64,000 nt of DNA, from assembly GCA_037367405.1 (NCBI GenBank), contig JAZKJV010010530.1, forward strand, positions 558,001-622,000. The letters run 5' to 3'. The DNA is from Ottelia alismoides. Taxonomy: Eukaryota > Streptophyta > Magnoliopsida > Alismatales > Hydrocharitaceae. Made by a program: the position numbers and the translations under genes. Shown piece by piece: positions 32,636 to 45,712 of the stretch. Within the stretch, counting starts at the first letter, position 1. The number at the start of each line of letters is the position of its first letter. Below the pieces are notes generated by a model, which worked only from the letters and a program-made list of their open reading frames with translations, ran no database searches and had not been told where the DNA came from.

Positions 32636-35600
32636 TGATGAATCCACGATTTATCATCTCAATATATTGATCTTAGTAAAATCCCTGAGTAAAATTTCAA
32701 ATAAATGTCCATAAAATCGATAAATAATAAAATGAATTTTGTAAATAAAATACACTAATTATTTTATATTATATTGTATAAAATAAATTAATAATAAAAA
32801 GTCGTAAAGGAGTTTTTCACAAGTAAATAGTCCAAACTTCATTTATTTTTAATAATATCATTCCAACTTCTTTTCAGGTAATTCTTTCTGTAACTTATTT
32901 ATAAAAAATTATATAAAATTACAAAAATATAAAATAAATTTCACCTCAAATAAATACTCCTAGATCCCAAAGAGAAAAAAGCCTTAAAGTCCAACTTTCT
33001 GGCCAAATTCCGCTCTGTATGAACTCCAAATTCGCCAAACTAACTTTTATATTTAAGTTAGAAAATTATCTATCCAATAAAAATGGTTTTCATTAAAATT
33101 GGAGCTCGTTTGCAAAAGTTGAATTTTGAGATCTCATTGTATATTGTACATAATGCAATAAATGTGACTTTGATTTTTTTTCTTAAACAAATCTAACCTT
33201 TTTCATTGATTTATTTTTCAATTAATTTCTTTATTGTATATTTTAGTAAATTACATAATTTATAAAAACTCAAAAAAGTGTTTTTTATTGAAAATAAGGT
33301 AAAGTGACTTGTGTATAATGTACATGTATTTCTTTTCTCATTTTTTATTTACTTTTATTAATCAATAAAAAATAAAAAACAATATTTTATTTTATTACTA
33401 GTATTTTATTTTATTCTTTATTATATAAAAATATTATTATTAAAAATACAAAAAAATCAAAATTAGAAAAGTCAAATAAAACATGTACATATTGTTTGTC
33501 TTGTTTGTCGACATACTTTTGTAAATTCTCCACTCTCTTTATTTTTATTTTATTATATTAGTAGCCCACTTTATTTTATTTTCTTTTACTTTATTTAATT
33601 TTCATCCTCTACACTAAAATCCCTTTTCTTCCATTAACCACCAAATCTTCATCTAAACTTCCATTTAACTCCACCATTCCATCTAACCTCACATTCAACT
33701 CCACCATTCCGTCATCTTTTCTAACCTCCATTTTTCTTCTCTTTTTATACATCTCATTCTCTTCATTTTTCTTTTGATCCACCTTTATGAGAAATAGAGA
33801 ATTGAGAGCCCCGACCACCCATCTCGATGAGAGTGAATGATGAAGTAGAGCGACAATCGCTTCCTCTCAGGTGAGATCCATTGGCATTCCATCGCAACCG
33901 CCCCCCTCATCGCTCACCGGTGATTTTAGTGAAGATTGTGTTTCTCGAGAGCACACTATAGGTGCATGCTTCCATCTTATGTAATTTCCCTTTTTATCAT
34001 TCATCATCGTTTTTATATCCCTCAGTTTTTTATCACATCACCTCCACTACACCTCCATTTGTTCTACATCACCTCCATTATATTCATCATATCATCACTA
34101 CATCGTCATATTTTGCATTTTTATTCCCTATTTAAGATAACTAAAATTAAAAAAATTATCACAAAATAATATAAAAAATAAAAAAAAATTAATTTAAAAA
34201 GAACAAGCAGGTCGCCGCCCCCCTGCTCCACCGCCGACCACTACTCTCCTCCAGCAGTTGTCAGTGTGGTGCCACATCTCCATCTTGCAGGTCACCTCCC
34301 TCCCATATCCTCCATTCGACAACACATATGGCAGCCTCCAGCCTATAGCCAGCTGCCAAGGCTGCAGCTCTTCCCTCCTGCGCTCTCGCGCTACCCCCTG
34401 GTAGCCAACTTTCCTCCACCACTTTGCAAGTCCACCGCCTCCATCCATCTTCGATCCTCCATGCGCGCCCACGCCTCCCATCGTGCGATGCTCCATTGAC
34501 CCATGTGTACCTTCACCCGTGGCACCCCACCGCCAACCGTTGTTCACCACTATCGCCCCTCCTCGCAAGGAAGGGCGCCGCCCGTGAAACTGTCGCCTCG
34601 CCTCTACCATGTGTAATGTGGTCCTCCCATCGAGCCTTAACCATGAACATGAAGAGAAGAAGGCCTTTTCTTTTTTATTTATGTAAAAAATTCATTACTT
34701 TTATTGCATGTTTCTAATGTTTCAAAAACATTCATATGCATGTTTTGTTTGTATGTTTTTATTTTCTAAAATTACATGGATGCCCATATGTTTGCATGTT
34801 AATTTGGACATCCATTTTGTGTCATTTTATTTAATGAAAAATTTCGTGTTGTAGATCAATTAATTTTCATATCATTTAGATATTTATTTGAATTTTTGTA
34901 TGCTTTGGGTAATTTAATAAATTGTTTTAATGAGAATTGCATATTTTACCCAATCTGTGTTCTTAAACTCATATTTAGATCATGGTTGCTCCAAAAATTC
35001 CTCAAAATTATAAATTATGCCGTGAAATGAGTTTTAATTACTGTCCAAATTTCATCTTAATTGGAGTTGTCCTATACATTAAATAAATTGTAGAGTAATT
35101 GTAGTAAATGATTTTAATTTAAATACACATACATTATTTGTGAGAAATTTCAACTCTCCTGGATTGCGCAAATAAATTCCTTTTTGAGATAATTCGCTCT
35201 CTCGATAAAATTACATTGTGGATTTATTAAGAATTAAATACTCACTATCACTCTATTTTCATTAAAAAATCATAAAACAATTCATAAAAAATACATATAT
35301 TCTCGAACAATTCCAAAAACATTATTGTAGTCTCATTTCATCATGTTTAACTTCCAGTAAATTTTCATAAATTTTGCACTTTGTTTGCATGAAAAATCGC
35401 ATAAAACTCCCTCAAACATTTGCATTTTTCATTGTTGCGTTTTAAACCAAAAATTTCCAAAAAAATACATTATGCGTTCATCATTAGATTAGGTTTCCAG
35501 ACAAAATATTAATTTGTTAAGTTGGATTAGTTTCATATTAAAATTAATTTGGCCAAGTTATGTGTTTTCTTATTAACTTTATTCACCTCTATTATGCATT

Positions 35601-35833
35601 CACATTTATTTTTGTACAAAAAATACAAAAAAATGCATTGGAAACCTAAACCAAATTATTCTGATTTAACCCAAAGTTGTTCATTTGCCTCCATGTGTTC
35701 GACCCCAAACTTTCCTGTGATATATATTAAGGCGAGACACTCCTCGTGGAGATCCTTTTTCGATTTTGATTAATTAGCTGAGTGTCGTGCTACAACGAGT
35801 ACGGTTATGGTAGCCACTGAGGACGTTTCATCA
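32636..35833 (+). mobile_element. Element B 3' LTR
   Basis: Starts TGATGAATCC at the PPT and ends GTTTCATCA. The end was set by comparison with the solo LTR 39558-42451, whose homology stops here. Parts in order: terminal palindrome (32636-32656), conserved upstream block (about 32960-33070), TATA-like TTTTTATAC at 33742-33750 followed by ATCTCAT (also in the solo LTR), a short leader ending CTCAG|GTGAGATCC (GT at 33871), a GC-rich island (about 34195-34620) and an AT-rich 3' third. The small frames in the island are not conserved among copies. Confidence 0.85.
33742..33750 (+). promoter_or_regulatory. TATA-like box in the element B LTR
   Basis: TTTTTATAC followed by ATCTCATTC. The solo LTR 39558-42451 has TTTATATAC followed by ATCTCATCC at the corresponding place. 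Conservation between diverged LTRs and the position about 120 bp before the donor-like site favour a Pol II core promoter. No transcription evidence is available. Confidence 0.55.
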
Positions 35834-37396
35834 CCCTCGCAGCACGCAAGCCACCGACTCGCATGGAGTCTCCAACTCCATGTTTGCTAGACCATTACCA
35901 TATCTCTGCCTTGGCTGCCTCTAGCAGCTCGGTTGTGTGTCGGTTGAGTTCTAAATATGTCATTTTCCTTGGCCACAGTCGTCTAAGCGTCTCCAAATGG
36001 TCGCCCTGCCACAGCTCCACCTTGCCTTCTAGCTCATCGCACATGCATAGACACCGTGAGATCAAGATTCCCCTACCTTAATACAATGGCCCCGAAGTCC
36101 TCCACATCTCACACCTGAGCCTCTCCCCATACCTCGAGGCTTGGGTGAGCTGAGCATCCTATCTCTAACAAATGGAGCGTCAGGGATCTGAACCTCAACC
36201 CCTCTATACAAGCCTCCTAGCACACATTCCTCGTGCTTGCGCTCGGGGTAAATTGTACTAACACCTCTGGTATTCCAGGAAACTCCAAAGAGGTTCATGC
36301 CTCCTAGGTCATGTTCCCAAACATGCTTGCTTGGAATATTTACAAGGAGGCCCATGCATGCTTTACATAATGTAGATAAGTCCTCCAAGGAACATTTTGT
36401 GAAGAAAAACTTTATTTTTATTGCATCTAGTACCTTAAATTTTATTTTATCATTACTTCTCATTTATACTCTATTTTAAGTGCACAATATATCATTTCAA
36501 AGCTTGTTTTGTGCTATATCATATTGTAGTTTTTTATGAACAGATCAGAAGCACTTTAATAATGATTATTATTTGAGGTGTATAATGATTTATGCAGTCT
36601 AAATTTGGACATCCTTCTTCCACATTTCGTATCGAGAAAAATTTTAATTTGTAGGGACTCGATGGAGAAGGATTACGTTGAGTAATTCTCTTATATTATT
36701 AGTGATCTTTGAAGAATTAATCATTATAGGGCAAAATTATGAGCATTGTTGATGAATAAATAAAGTCTCAACCCTCTACGTTGAAGTTTTGTTCTATAAT
36801 TGTCTCTTGGAATATCTCTGAGATTTGTGATAATTAGGGGTTTAATTGATCTCAATTGAGGAAGATTGATTGCTAATTTCCATGACATTTTATGTGATCA
36901 AAATTCATTTTATTTGAGTATATTAAAGGGAATTTCGAGATCAAATTTTATAATCATTTAAAGGAGCATTTATTGATAGAATTTCTCAAACCATGTAGCT
37001 TGGATTCAAATTGATAAATATTTCTCAAATTCATTTCTTTTGGTCTGTGATTTCATTTAAGGAATAGTTGATCACTTTAATTGAGGATTGAAAATAGATA
37101 TAAATCACAGATTCAGTGCTTCATTGTCCTCTCTATTTATTTTACTTACATTGCATTTCATTTATTTTATTTTCACTTTATTTTCTAACATAGAAATTAA
37201 CATGGCAATTATTTAGTTATTAAAATTAATTTAGAATCGTGCAACTAAAAAACATTGTTCCTTGTGTTTGACCTCAATATACTTACCAAGCTAAAAATAC
37301 TCCACAATATTCAAATTTTGTGATTTTTGTTAATCGGATTTCTGCCTCCTATACTATAAATATCGACTATTAAATAGGTGGATTTTGGGCTCATCA
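35834..37396 (+). mobile_element. LTR F, 3' half (gypsy OTA type), truncated at left by element B
   Basis: Directly after the B LTR end. It begins within a GC-richer stretch (35834-36450) followed by 'TTTATTTTTATTGCATCTAG', matching the order in the B LTR (ATTACTTTTATTGCATG at 34696). It ends GATTTTGGGCTCATCA, an LTR-like terminus. The left half is not seen, consistent with B having inserted into it, with the missing half beyond the window start. The GC-rich stretch carries an open frame of 133 codons on the minus strand (36463-36062) that I cannot relate to any family. Confidence 0.6.
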
Positions 37397-39042
37397 GTAC
37401 AAGTATTTAGAAATTACACTAACCTAAGAACTAACTTTAGAAATTAAACCCGAAACTAAGATGCTCATTAAAAATTACACTAAAACACTAAATACATCTG
37501 CTCGTACCTACAAGGATAGTGAGTAGAAGGCCTGCACTGAAATAAGCTTGAAGTGATGCTGGATTGCACCTTCGCCACCTTCTTCTCCACACTGACACCT
37601 CCATAAGGTTGTTGGTGTCACCAGGAACCTCTAGTGATCCGAGGATAGGGGTTATGAAAGTGTAAAGGGGATCAAACTTAAGAAGGTAGAGGAAGGTCCT
37701 TATTTATGGACATGGTTAAGGGCAAAAAGGGGAGAGGATGGCATAAAGTGGAGTGAAGGTAGGTGAGATCTAATGCAACAGTATGGACGAGGGAGGAACA
37801 AGATCATGGTGGTCTCAAGGTGGAAGAGGGTAATGGTGATGGCGTAGAAATGGGGGAAGAGAGCTCCCTCATGAATCTAACAAAATTCAAAAGCGAAGAA
37901 CAATTGACTAGTATGATAACAATCAATGGCCTCTAGTTTGTCCATGTGGACTAACCGGAAAGGCAGGTACTAATTATCTTAGAAATTAGGTTAAAATTTA
38001 TAAATTCTTTTATTAGTTAAAAGTCAAAACAAAAAATGCTTCTTAGTTTATGTACTTTTTATGGATATTTTAATTTTTTTAATCTTTTTTATTAGGAGCT
38101 AATTTTTACAATATATACATAGTATATTTACATATATTTTAAGTATTTTATTTTTATTTTGTATTTTTTATATTATTATTACATTTACATATTTATACAT
38201 ATATAATATATTTAAATACATATTAAAATATTTTTATTTTATTTCTCTGATTTATTTATATACTTAAATAAACATGTGTATATACAACATAGGTATAATA
38301 TACCTATATATATTATGTTTATATTTTGAAAATATTTAAAATAATATTCACAAGTATTTAAAAATATAGGAAAGTTGAAAATATAAAAGATAAATTAAAT
38401 GAATAAAATACAAAACTATACATTACAACGAGACCCTAGAAATTAGACTTTTGTATCTTAAATCCATTTTTAACACACATCACAAGATTGATAATTTAAT
38501 TTTCAATACAATGGAGGTGATTTTGATAAATTTTGATCTTATATGGATAATATATTGATTTGCGAAGTTCAGATTTCAGCTTTTTCATCTGTGTGTCCCT
38601 GTTGCACTGTACATTAATTTTTTGGGACTTATTTTTATAATGTACTACGTATTTTTATGTGCTAATTTCTTATAGAATATTTTTTATTTGAGTGTATAAA
38701 ATGATAAATAAAATCAAGGAAAATTTTGGTATTTAAGAAGTGAGAATTGGGGTTTCTATATACAATATATACTCTTATCTCCCCATACTCTGTTCCTTAT
38801 CGACTAAGTCAATACTGACTCAATTTTAAGGTTTAGGATCTTTCAGTATCTTTGCTACTTCATTCATTTTTCTTTTATTTTTTGTTTATTACCTTATTTT
38901 GTATTTAAATACAATATTAATGTATTATATAGAGGTGAATCATGAATGTTAATTTATACAATTTATTTGTATTTACATGTGTTTTTGATCCGGATTTAAA
39001 TATAAAAAGGAAGAATAAAGGTATATGAATGGATATTCATCA
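37397..39042 (-). mobile_element. LTR D, partial, minus strand
   Basis: In element sense it starts at 39042 (TGATGAATATCC) and is similar to 49300-50650 (D2) and, more weakly, to family-A LTRs. Shared parts are the upstream block near 38450-38600, a TATA-like AAATAAGG near 37705, and the donor-like TTGTAG|GTACGAG (GT at 37507-37506). It stops at 37396/37397 against LTR F, so its 3' part is missing. The right flank (TAACTGCAG) is pol of element C, so D was inserted there. Confidence 0.65.
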
Positions 39043-39557
39043 TAACTGCAGTAGGTGTGCATCTCTTTACAAATGGCATTGTAGCTATGACATTCTCTTT
39101 ACAAAGCCATGCCATTTCAACATAATCTTTATGAATCTTCTTAGTGATGCAATTTATTGTCGTTAGAGCATGAGCAAAATGGATTGAAACAATAGGAGAA
39201 GAAGACGAAGAATGAGACTCATAAACTGAAACATGTTTCTTTGTGTTCAGTTAAATCTTGTTATTCATACATGAATCTTTGTCATACAACTTGGAATTAG
39301 AAAAAATTTTGTCTACTACATGTTGGGGAATATCTGATATGGGTATATCCTCCTTAAAAGAAGGTACAAGGTCCTCCGTAGACTCTAAATCAACATATCC
39401 ATCTCGTTGTGTTCTTCTCCTCATCCTCTGTCTACCTTGAGATGATCTCCTCAATCTCTATTGAAGGGGATGATGTGTCTAGTAACTATCATCTTCCACC
39501 TCTGAAGTCTCCTCATGAGAGCCTCAGACTTATCCCTCTCCATGCCCCTCGGCCCGT
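39043..39557 (-). pseudogene. Element C gag-protease linker fragment
   Basis: Minus-strand frame 39454-39251 contains 'RDGYVDLESTEDLVP' and 'SNSKLYDKDSCMNN', corresponding to 'HGYTPESLEDLAPP' and 'SKLHQKDSCMKN' in element B. Further on (39150-39043) it parallels the B stretch with 'PF' before the protease, and it is cut by LTR D. With 42452-44226 it forms one gag-PR region split by the solo LTR. Confidence 0.75.
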
Positions 39558-42451
39558 TGACGAGTCGCAAAATACGTGATATAATTTGTATTCGTTGTAA
39601 TATGTGTACTTAACGATTCAATCAGAACCGAGAGAAGATCTCCGTGAAGAGTGTCTCACTGGGGTCGAACACAGGGAAGAAAAGGAACAACTTGAGATTA
39701 ATTTGAAAATTTAGTTCTAGGCTTCCAATGCGGATTTTTTTTAATTTTTTATGCAAAAAGAATGCAAATGCAGGTGAATTAAGTTACTAAGAAATCACAC
39801 AAGTTAGCCAAATTAATTTTAATGTCAAATTAATCCAATTCAGCTAAATTATATTTTTCCTTGAATCCTAATCCAGTGATGAATGAAAGATACATTTTTT
39901 TGTATTTTAAGGAATTAAAATGCAACAACTAAAAATGCACACTTTTTATGGGTATTTTTGCAATTTTCACATAATCAATAAGCAAAAATCATGAAACATT
40001 TACTGGAATATAAACATGATCAGGATGCTACAATAATTTTTTGGAATTTTTGACAAGATATGGATTTTTTATGGATATTTTAGTGAAAACAGAGTGATAG
40101 TGAGTAAATAATTCCTAATTAATCCGCAATATCAAATTAATCAGAGTGTGAATTATCTCAAAAAGATATGTCCATATGGAATCCAGGAGACTTGAAATTT
40201 TATGAAAAGGATTTATGTGGATTTAATTAAAAATCAAATATGAAAATCACTCTATGATTTATTTCAGATACAAGATAACTCCACTTTGGATGAAATTTGG
40301 GCAGTAATTCAAACGTATTTAAAGGCATCATATGAAAGTTTTCAAGAATTTTTAGAGCAACCATGAGTTAGATATCAATTTAAGAGTCCAGATTGAGTAA
40401 AATATGAAGAATTTCAATTAAACAATTTTAATTAATTACCTAAATATCATAAAAATACAAATAAGTATTCATAATGTAGAGAATTAGTTGCTCAACACAA
40501 TGTCATTTTTCATTGAATAAAACGACGCAAGATGGATGTCCAAATTACTATATGAACAGAGGGTTGTCTGTATAAATTCCAGAAAACAACTTACAAAAGA
40601 AAACATGCACATGGACGAAATTGTAATTAAAAAATCATAGAAGAACATACATGCAATGTTTACAAAAAAAATAAACCTTCTTCTTCTTAAGCCGGTAGCG
40701 AGCGGCTAGGGCGCACGGGGAAAGCTTGGACGGGGTGGCGCGGTCGTGCGCAGGCGCACGGAGGGGGCGGGGGCAGCGACGCACGGTCTCGCACAGACCG
40801 ATGTGCGAGTCGGATGCGGGGGGCTGACGGCATTCGGCGGGGGTTCGTGGACGAGCTGCGACGGTGGAGGTCGTTGTAGGGGTTGCGCTTGGGCTGCAAC
40901 AGGGGCGCGTGACCACGGAGACGCTACGGCGGAGGGGGCGCGGGCGGCTGGAGCTGCGCTGGTGGCTTGCGTGGTGCTGCAGGCGGTGGCCGGCGAGTGC
41001 TAGGGGCATCGCCTGCTGCACGTGTTTTTGTTTTTTTCGATTTTTTTGATTTTTTGTAATAAAGAAACTTGTTTTGTTGTTTTGGTTTTTTTATTTTTTT
41101 GTTTTGTTAATCAGGGGATGTACATGATGGGGAAAAATGTTGTGGTGGTGGTAGAGATGATAAACAATGGAATCTATGTAGGTGTTGATATGATGTGGAG
41201 GAAAATGCAACACTAAAAAGTAAAACAATGGTAAAAAATTGAAAGATAAATTACTTACAATGAACGCAGACCGCCTTGAGATTGCTCAAGAAGAGCAAGA
41301 TCTTCGCTCGAATCGCCGACGAGCCATGAGCTCAAGTAGCGCGCGAGTGTGGCTGCGAAGTTGACCAAAAAGCCAACAGATCTCACCGGAGATAGGGTTG
41401 TCGTCGCTCGACCGCGGTTGCGTCGCTGTCACCGATTCAATTCTGGGAACTAGGCTCTCCTCACATAATGATGGATCAAGTGCAAACTGAGGAGGATGAG
41501 ATGTATATAAAGAGGATGAAATGAGAGGTTATTAAAGTGGTGGGAGGTTATATTAATAATGGATTTGAATGGGAGGTTTAAAAAATGGTGGGGTTGAATG
41601 GAGGTTGGTGGTAGAATGGAGTTGAATGGTGGTTATTATAGAAAATGAAAAATAAATAAAGGAAAATAAAATGAAATAAAGTAGGCTACTTTAAATACAA
41701 CAAAAAATATAAAGAAGGAAAAATAGTGGAGAATTTACAAAGGAATACATACAACATGTACATTTTTTTGTTTGCTTTTCTAATACGTATTTTTTTATCT
41801 TTTTAATAAGAGATATTTACAATGAAAAAAATACAATAAAATACTACAATCAAAATACAACACAGTCATGATTTTTTTTGTATTTTAGTAATTAGGAAAG
41901 TAAAAATAAAAAAATGAAGAAAGAGATATATACAAAATATACAATGTACATCTATGTCCCAAAATGCAACTTTTGCAAATGAGCTCCGATTTTAATGAAA
42001 CTACTTCCGTTGGATAGATAATTTTCTAACTTGAACTTTAAAAGTTTTGATGAATTTGGAGTTCATACGGAGCGAAAATATGGCCTGGAAGTTGGACATT
42101 ACGGTTTTTTCTCTTTGGGATCTAGGAGCATTTATTTAAGGTGAAATTTGTTTTGTATTTTTGTATTTTTATGTACATTGTTATGAATAAGTTAGAGAAA
42201 GAATTAGCCAAAAAGGAATCGAAATGAAATTATTAAAAATACATGAAGTTTTGGGTCATTTACATGTGAAAAACTCCTTTAATGCTTTTTATTGTTAATT
42301 TATTTTGTACAATCTAATATAAAATATTTAGTGTGTTTTATTTAAAAGAGTCATTTTGTTAATTTATTTATTTTATGGACATTTAATTGAGAATTTGCTC
42401 AGGGAATTCGCTAAGATCAAGATATTGAGATGATGAATCGCAGATTCATCA
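39558..42451 (-). mobile_element. Solo LTR (C2), B/C family, inserted in element C gag
   Basis: In element sense it starts at 42451 with TGATGAATC-TGC-GATTCATCA and ends CGACTCGTCA at 39558. It is homologous to the B 3' LTR throughout. It is flanked by CCCGT (39553-39557) and CCTGT (42452-42456), a 5-bp target duplication with one change, and gag of element C continues on both sides. Internal landmarks are the TATA-like TTTATATAC (41511-41503), the donor-like GTAAGTAAT (GT at 41258-41257) and a GC-rich island at 40690-41010. No internal retroelement genes lie between LTR ends, so it is a recombined solo LTR. Confidence 0.88.
41503..41511 (-). promoter_or_regulatory. TATA-like box in solo LTR C2
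   Basis: Minus-strand CTTTATATAC followed by ATCTCATCC, matching the box and its downstream context in the element B LTR at 33742. A candidate splice donor follows about 245 bp downstream. Confidence 0.55.
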
Positions 42452-44226
42452 CCTGTCAGATACGACCTCAATCCTTATGTTCACGATTGGCATATGGTTA
42501 ACATTATCAACTTGGAGAATCTCATGCTCAGATTGTAGTGAATAAAAGAAGTATACATGATCATACTGATGATATGTCTTGTTCAGACTATTGAGGTTAG
42601 CCTGAACTTGGGCAAGAATGGATGTAGAAGGTGCAGACTACTCATCCTACCAATGGGATATGCGGTTGATGTCAACCCACATATCATGTTTTCATTCATT
42701 TAGGAATGAAGATCCTCGAGAATCTAGCACTGACAATCAATGGGACTTAATAAAGAGGAATGTTGTTGTCATAAAGAAGGGAATCGTATTGTTGTCTCAA
42801 TTGTTGGCAATGGGAGGCTCATGTGCTTGATTATGAAGGAATGGGTGTAGGGGTGAAGCTGGTGTTGTGGAAGGTCAATGGACACTGATTAGATTGACAG
42901 TCCCCCATCCCTGCATGTTTGTTGGAAGGATCCATAGTATACCATACACCATTCACCCCCCACGCTTGAGGAGGCTCCTCCAAGACTATCTTCACTAATG
43001 GATGTTGCTGGAAAGGTTCGACAAAGGGGTGGTCCTCTGCCCATGACTGGGGTGGCGCTAACAATTGCATCTCTTGAACATGATGTACTCAGTATATAGG
43101 AGCAGCAGATTCATGCACAATATCTATATTCATCTTACATACCTTCTCAGATAAATCCTCCATCTGTTATGACAACTTGGAAAAACTCTATAGCTCATTC
43201 ATTCTCTTGTCAAACCGCTCGACTAATATCAACTTGTCAACAATGATTTCCATACTGGGAATAAAGACCTTAGTGATATCGACTACATCCTTTGTGCCCC
43301 TCTCCTTGGATAGGAGTGAAAGAGAGAACTCAGTGTACGCCCTGCTGGCGGTCTGTGAGCAGCTCATCTTTGCCATCTGCTCGAATACCTTCCATACGAC
43401 ATCTACACCATGTGAAGTATATTTTCCCCACAGGCAATACTCATTAAACCTTGCATCTCAAGGTTGAGACTATTATATAAAGAATGGACCAAAATGATAT
43501 TCTACATACCATGACATGGACACTTCTATAGGAGGACCTTGAATCTCTCTAATGTATCATAAAATGGCTCATTAGGCAACAGAGAGAAACTTGTGATGTT
43601 TGTCCTCATTTGATTATTTCTACTCAGAGGGTAGAACTTCTTTAAGAACAAGTCCTTAAACTAAGGAATGTATAAGATTCTTCAAGGTCATCCCATTGTA
43701 CTTTGTCAAAAATGATAAGAAATACGATTTTAACTCATACTCTATCTATGATTGGACTAGACTTAACCAATTATAAACTCTATACTGCCTAGGGTTGTAT
43801 TTTGCATCCATCGGCACATCCGTATCAACATTAAGTTGACATATATTGCTTTAAATAATGCATTTTGTTGCTCGGATTCTACCAACCTTGCTAGTATCAT
43901 ATGTAGTGGATCCTCACATTCATTCTTATCATTATGTTTCTTTTAAGGCATAAATCTTCTGAGGTACATTCATCAGAAAATGGGTTTAGGTTAGCAAAAG
44001 AGGTGGAAATAAAATCGAACTCATTGAGGTGAATGTCTTCCTTGGTGAGAAGGGAAGAGAGAAAGATATTGGTTAGTGTGTGACCATCCCCTATGTGAGT
44101 GCCCTGGACTAAGGGTCATGAGTCTAGGGAGGTTTAGCAAGTGAGATATCATGGATTGCAGAAGACAATCTTTAGGGATTTCAACGAGTGGTCCGCAGTT
44201 CAAAAAAATTTCCTCCAACTATTCAT
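42452..44226 (-). pseudogene. gag: Element C gag
   Basis: Starts near 44226 with MNSW, paralogous to MANW/MADW of B and A. It aligns with B array gag around 44060-44180 (GGGATGGTCACAC..ACCAATATC) and 43700-43900. The 43070-42831 frame ('IVLEEPPQAWGVNGVWYTMDP', 'PLTFHNTSFTPTPIPS') matches the C-terminal gag of B at 25660-25815. Many stops and shifts are present. It is interrupted by the solo LTR at 42451/42452 and resumes at 39557. Confidence 0.8.
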
Positions 44227-45700
44227 TTTCAATTTCAAGAGAATTCCTATGAGCACGATGAATCATGGAGATGTTAGTACTACAGTTGCACTAGAATGTA
44301 TGAGACTAAACAGACACAATTCAAACACAATACAAATCCTTTACGTTCAGCAACTTCACACAAGAAGGCCATAAGAGTTCGATGAACTGTCTTTTCAATT
44401 TTAGTTGGTGGTAGAATAATCTTATGAGTACATTACACACATGATGTCGCCTTAGACCCAGTGGTGTTCTTGATAGCTTCAAAACAAAAAGTTGATCTTC
44501 TCGGGCTGTCGGGTTTCAGTATCACATCTTAAGATGACTACCAGGCTTACACAACAAAAACGTATATTCTCGGGTTGAATGAAAGCCCTTGCAACTCTCA
44601 AATCCACAAAAGTAAAAAATGGAGACTTATGGGGCAAGTCCTGGTATTTGGGCTCTAATCTTAGTGGCTTCATCCTCACCCACTCTGTCTAGGGGTAAGT
44701 ACATGTGAATAAAGAGGGCTTTCTGAACATATAATACAAGTATTCATTTTATTCCAAGTTAGATTAATCGATTTGGTCAAATCAATCTCGATTTTATTAC
44801 TTATGGTTATCACTAAAGTTAATGTAAACACAACAGAGTAATCTCCAAACAAGCAGTTCCTTTTCTTTCAATCTGAAGTTATAAACTCAATATAAGAAAG
44901 TAAAAAAACAGAAAGCAGGTAAAGAATCAATGATGCATGCAGTCATTAGAAGTACTTATAGTGTTTGACTACACTCTCCACACGGATGCATAAGTGAATT
45001 TTTAAAATTTAATTGATATGATATGCAAGTTGAGAATCCTTACCTATAACATAAGTTCTATTAACAGGGAAAAAATCGAATTTAGTTTGAGCTGAGTAAA
45101 ATGTAGTTATGCATGTTTAATTAATGAATCTTAAGATGTTGTGAATCTTAAGATGTGTTAGTGTGGATAAATTACGATTAGCACATTCAAAAAGACCTAG
45201 ATAAAATTCTAATCATGTGCCTAATTCTAAATTATGCCACTCAAGTCGAGCCCCACCATCGTAGAGGATGAAACATGTCTCGACACACTCAACTCAAAGA
45301 ATTAAATCATCTCTTTTTTACAAACACATGCTCTTAAACAAGAGCCACTGTAAATAGGAAATTATATTACAAATAATAATTACAACACAATTACACAACA
45401 ATAGTTAACATCTCCTACTAAAAGTAGTTGATTTCATCTTCTCTCAGCTTGAGCTCCGAGCTCATCGCCTCCGCATTAGCTTGATTGAGTTGGATCAATG
45501 GGCCCTGTCAAAATAATTTTAAGATTAGAAATTTCAAAGAGATAATAAACTATATAACAATACGCATAGACAAACCAAACAAATAAACAAACAAGTCGAC
45601 AATGCTATGAAAAGCCAATGCGAAGAACACTTCACCAAAATTTCACTAAAAATCACTTAATTAGATATATATATACACAATTTTTTACACTAACAATCCA
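44227..45700 (-). promoter_or_regulatory. Element C 5' untranslated leader
   Basis: Minus strand. It contains GAGAGTGTAG...GCATGCATCAT (element at 44930-44940), aligned with the B and A leaders. The segment with 'GAGACATGTTTCATCCTC' (about 45240-45290) aligns with 3630-3660 of the array. Near 45500-45515 TTATTTTGACAG precedes GGCCC, a good 3' splice-site match. No coding frame. Confidence 0.65.
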
Positions 45701-45712
45701 TGTCCCCAGCAA
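45701..45712 (-). other. Element C primer binding site remnant
   Basis: Minus-strand TTGCTGGGGACA directly abuts the LTR end TCATCA. It equals the second half of the tRNA-Asp-type PBS (TTGCCGGGGA) with one C to T change; the first eight bases are missing. It supports the 5' LTR boundary at 45713. Confidence 0.55.

Larger units (their letters stand above)
24799..35833 (+). mobile_element. Element B: Ty3/gypsy OTA-type retrotransposon, 3' portion with full pol and 3' LTR
   Basis: Continuation of the element whose leader and gag start lie at 10311-12161, after the insertion of A. Domain order on the plus strand is gag, protease, RT, RNase H, integrase, long non-coding 3' region, PPT, 3' LTR. 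The 5' LTR is not in the window, since the array occupies that side. Lack of a chromodomain, the RT signature and the strong resemblance of leader and LTR structure to A place it in the OTA (Athila/Tat) group. No env-like frame and no second RNase H are visible. All coding parts have stops, so it is inactive. Confidence 0.9.

Noticed and set aside
36062..36463. 133-codon minus-strand frame ('ECVLGGLYRGVEVQIPDAPFVRD')
   Set aside because: Looks more protein-like than most, but it lies in the part of LTR F equivalent to other GC islands, and I recognise no family. A blastp search could reopen it.
40635..41021. 128-codon frame in the GC island of solo LTR C2
   Set aside because: It lies within a non-coding LTR, the Arg/Pro/Ser-rich translation has no domain, and there is no conserved counterpart in the B LTR.
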